This document shows, in pieces, positions 12,107 through 12,313 of a stretch of DNA of 12,313 bases. The position numbers and the translations under genes are program-made. Positions within the stretch are counted from its first letter, which is position 1; each line of letters starts with the position of its first letter. This DNA comes from Patescibacteria group bacterium (GTDB lineage Bacteria; Patescibacteriota; Minisyncoccia; Phycocordibacterales; GWA1-40-21). Location: positions 1-12,313 of the forward strand of contig JAGXAA010000025.1 in NCBI GenBank assembly GCA_018971765.1. The letters run 5' to 3'. The notes beneath the pieces were generated by a model. The model was not told the origin of the DNA, did no database searches, and saw nothing but the letters and a program-made list of their open reading frames with translations.

Positions 12107-12139
12107 CCGACTTTGAAGTTGAGCTTCCTAGTCGGTTTT
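12107..12139 (+). terminator. intrinsic terminator of the second pilin gene
   Basis: CCGACT (12107-12112) pairs with AGTCGG (12130-12135). A 2x2 internal loop is followed by GAAG (12115-12118) pairing with CTTC (12124-12127) around TTGAG. TTTT follows at 12136-12139. It lies 8 bp after the stop. Confidence 0.8.
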
Positions 12140-12151
12140 CAAAATGTTATT

Positions 12152-12313
12152 ATGCAAAGTATGGATTTCCTCATTTGGTTTTTTGTTTTCATCCTCGGAA
12201 CAATCATCGGCAGTTTTCTCAATGTCGTTATTTTGAGATACAATACCGGGAAATCGATAGCGAGCGGAAAGTCCGCCTGTTTTTCTTGCGCGAAAAGATT
12301 GTCTTGGTATGAG
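12152..12313 (+). CDS. pilD: prepilin peptidase PilD, N-terminal part (cut by window edge)
   Basis: The reading frame is open from the ATG at 12152 (or 12161) to the edge, giving 54 (or 51) residues. It begins with a membrane segment FLIWFFVFILGTIIGSFLN, then VVILRY, the classical GSFLNVV-x-R start of A24 prepilin peptidases. A zinc-type cysteine pair follows in ACFSCAKRLSWYE, matching the CxxC-x3-L-x-W block of the DiS_P_DiS domain. The two catalytic aspartates would lie beyond the window. The enzyme sits in the inner membrane and would cleave both prepilins just upstream at G/F and methylate the new N-terminus. It follows the second pilin terminator, so it probably has its own promoter. Confidence 0.93.
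   Translation, partial: MQSMDFLIWFFVFILGTIIGSFLNVVILRYNTGKSIASGKSACFSCAKRLSWYE

Overview
The window looks like a chromosomal piece of a Candidate Phyla Radiation bacterium (Patescibacteria, most likely Parcubacteria-like). This is inferred from gene content and style: a compact type IV pilus (T4P) locus without a PilQ secretin gene, short divergent PilN/PilO proteins, a PilB that has lost its zinc cysteines, AAA-ATG starts with almost no Shine-Dalgarno sequences, and AT-rich spacers full of short repeats. TGA and TAA/TAG are used as ordinary stops, so the standard bacterial code fits. No taxonomic marker such as rRNA is present, so the assignment is tentative.

Left part (1-2092). A minus-strand, visibly AT-richer three-gene cassette runs from 1632 to 172: a small XRE-type repressor, a 260-residue protein I do not recognise, and an AbiU2-like HEPN protein with an Rx5H motif. 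The genes are packed with 4 bp and then a 1-base stop/start overlap, and an inverted repeat sits on the start of the repressor gene. This is the layout of a toxin-antitoxin or abortive-infection module. Beyond it (1633-2092) is about 460 bp with no credible gene but many inverted repeats and a 21-bp duplicate of the 3' end of the neighbouring tRNA-Ser gene, which suggests tRNA-targeted integration.

Middle (2093-3127). tRNA-Ser(UGA) and a ComF-like phosphoribosyltransferase lie on the minus strand. A 112-bp inverted-repeat element lies directly upstream of comF. A second copy lies between pilN and pilO. The two copies share their inner sequence, while all five differences in their aligned outer arms are matched by compensating changes in the other arm.

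Right part (3128-12313, plus strand). This is the T4P locus in order: pilM, pilN, pilO, a PilP-position membrane protein, pilB (extension ATPase), a stand-alone CheY-like receiver, pilT (retraction ATPase), pilC (platform), two prepilins each with its own terminator, and the start of the prepilin peptidase gene pilD. PilM/N/O and the small protein would form the inner-membrane alignment complex. PilB and PilT would drive assembly and retraction through PilC, and PilD would process both prepilins. With ComF next door, DNA uptake is a plausible use of the pilus. Spacers carry a CCTAAAA tandem array before pilC, a related inverted repeat after pilC, and a probable structured leader RNA before the first pilin. 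I consider the covarying inverted-repeat pair, the HEPN cassette and the pilin leader the most promising unexplained elements.
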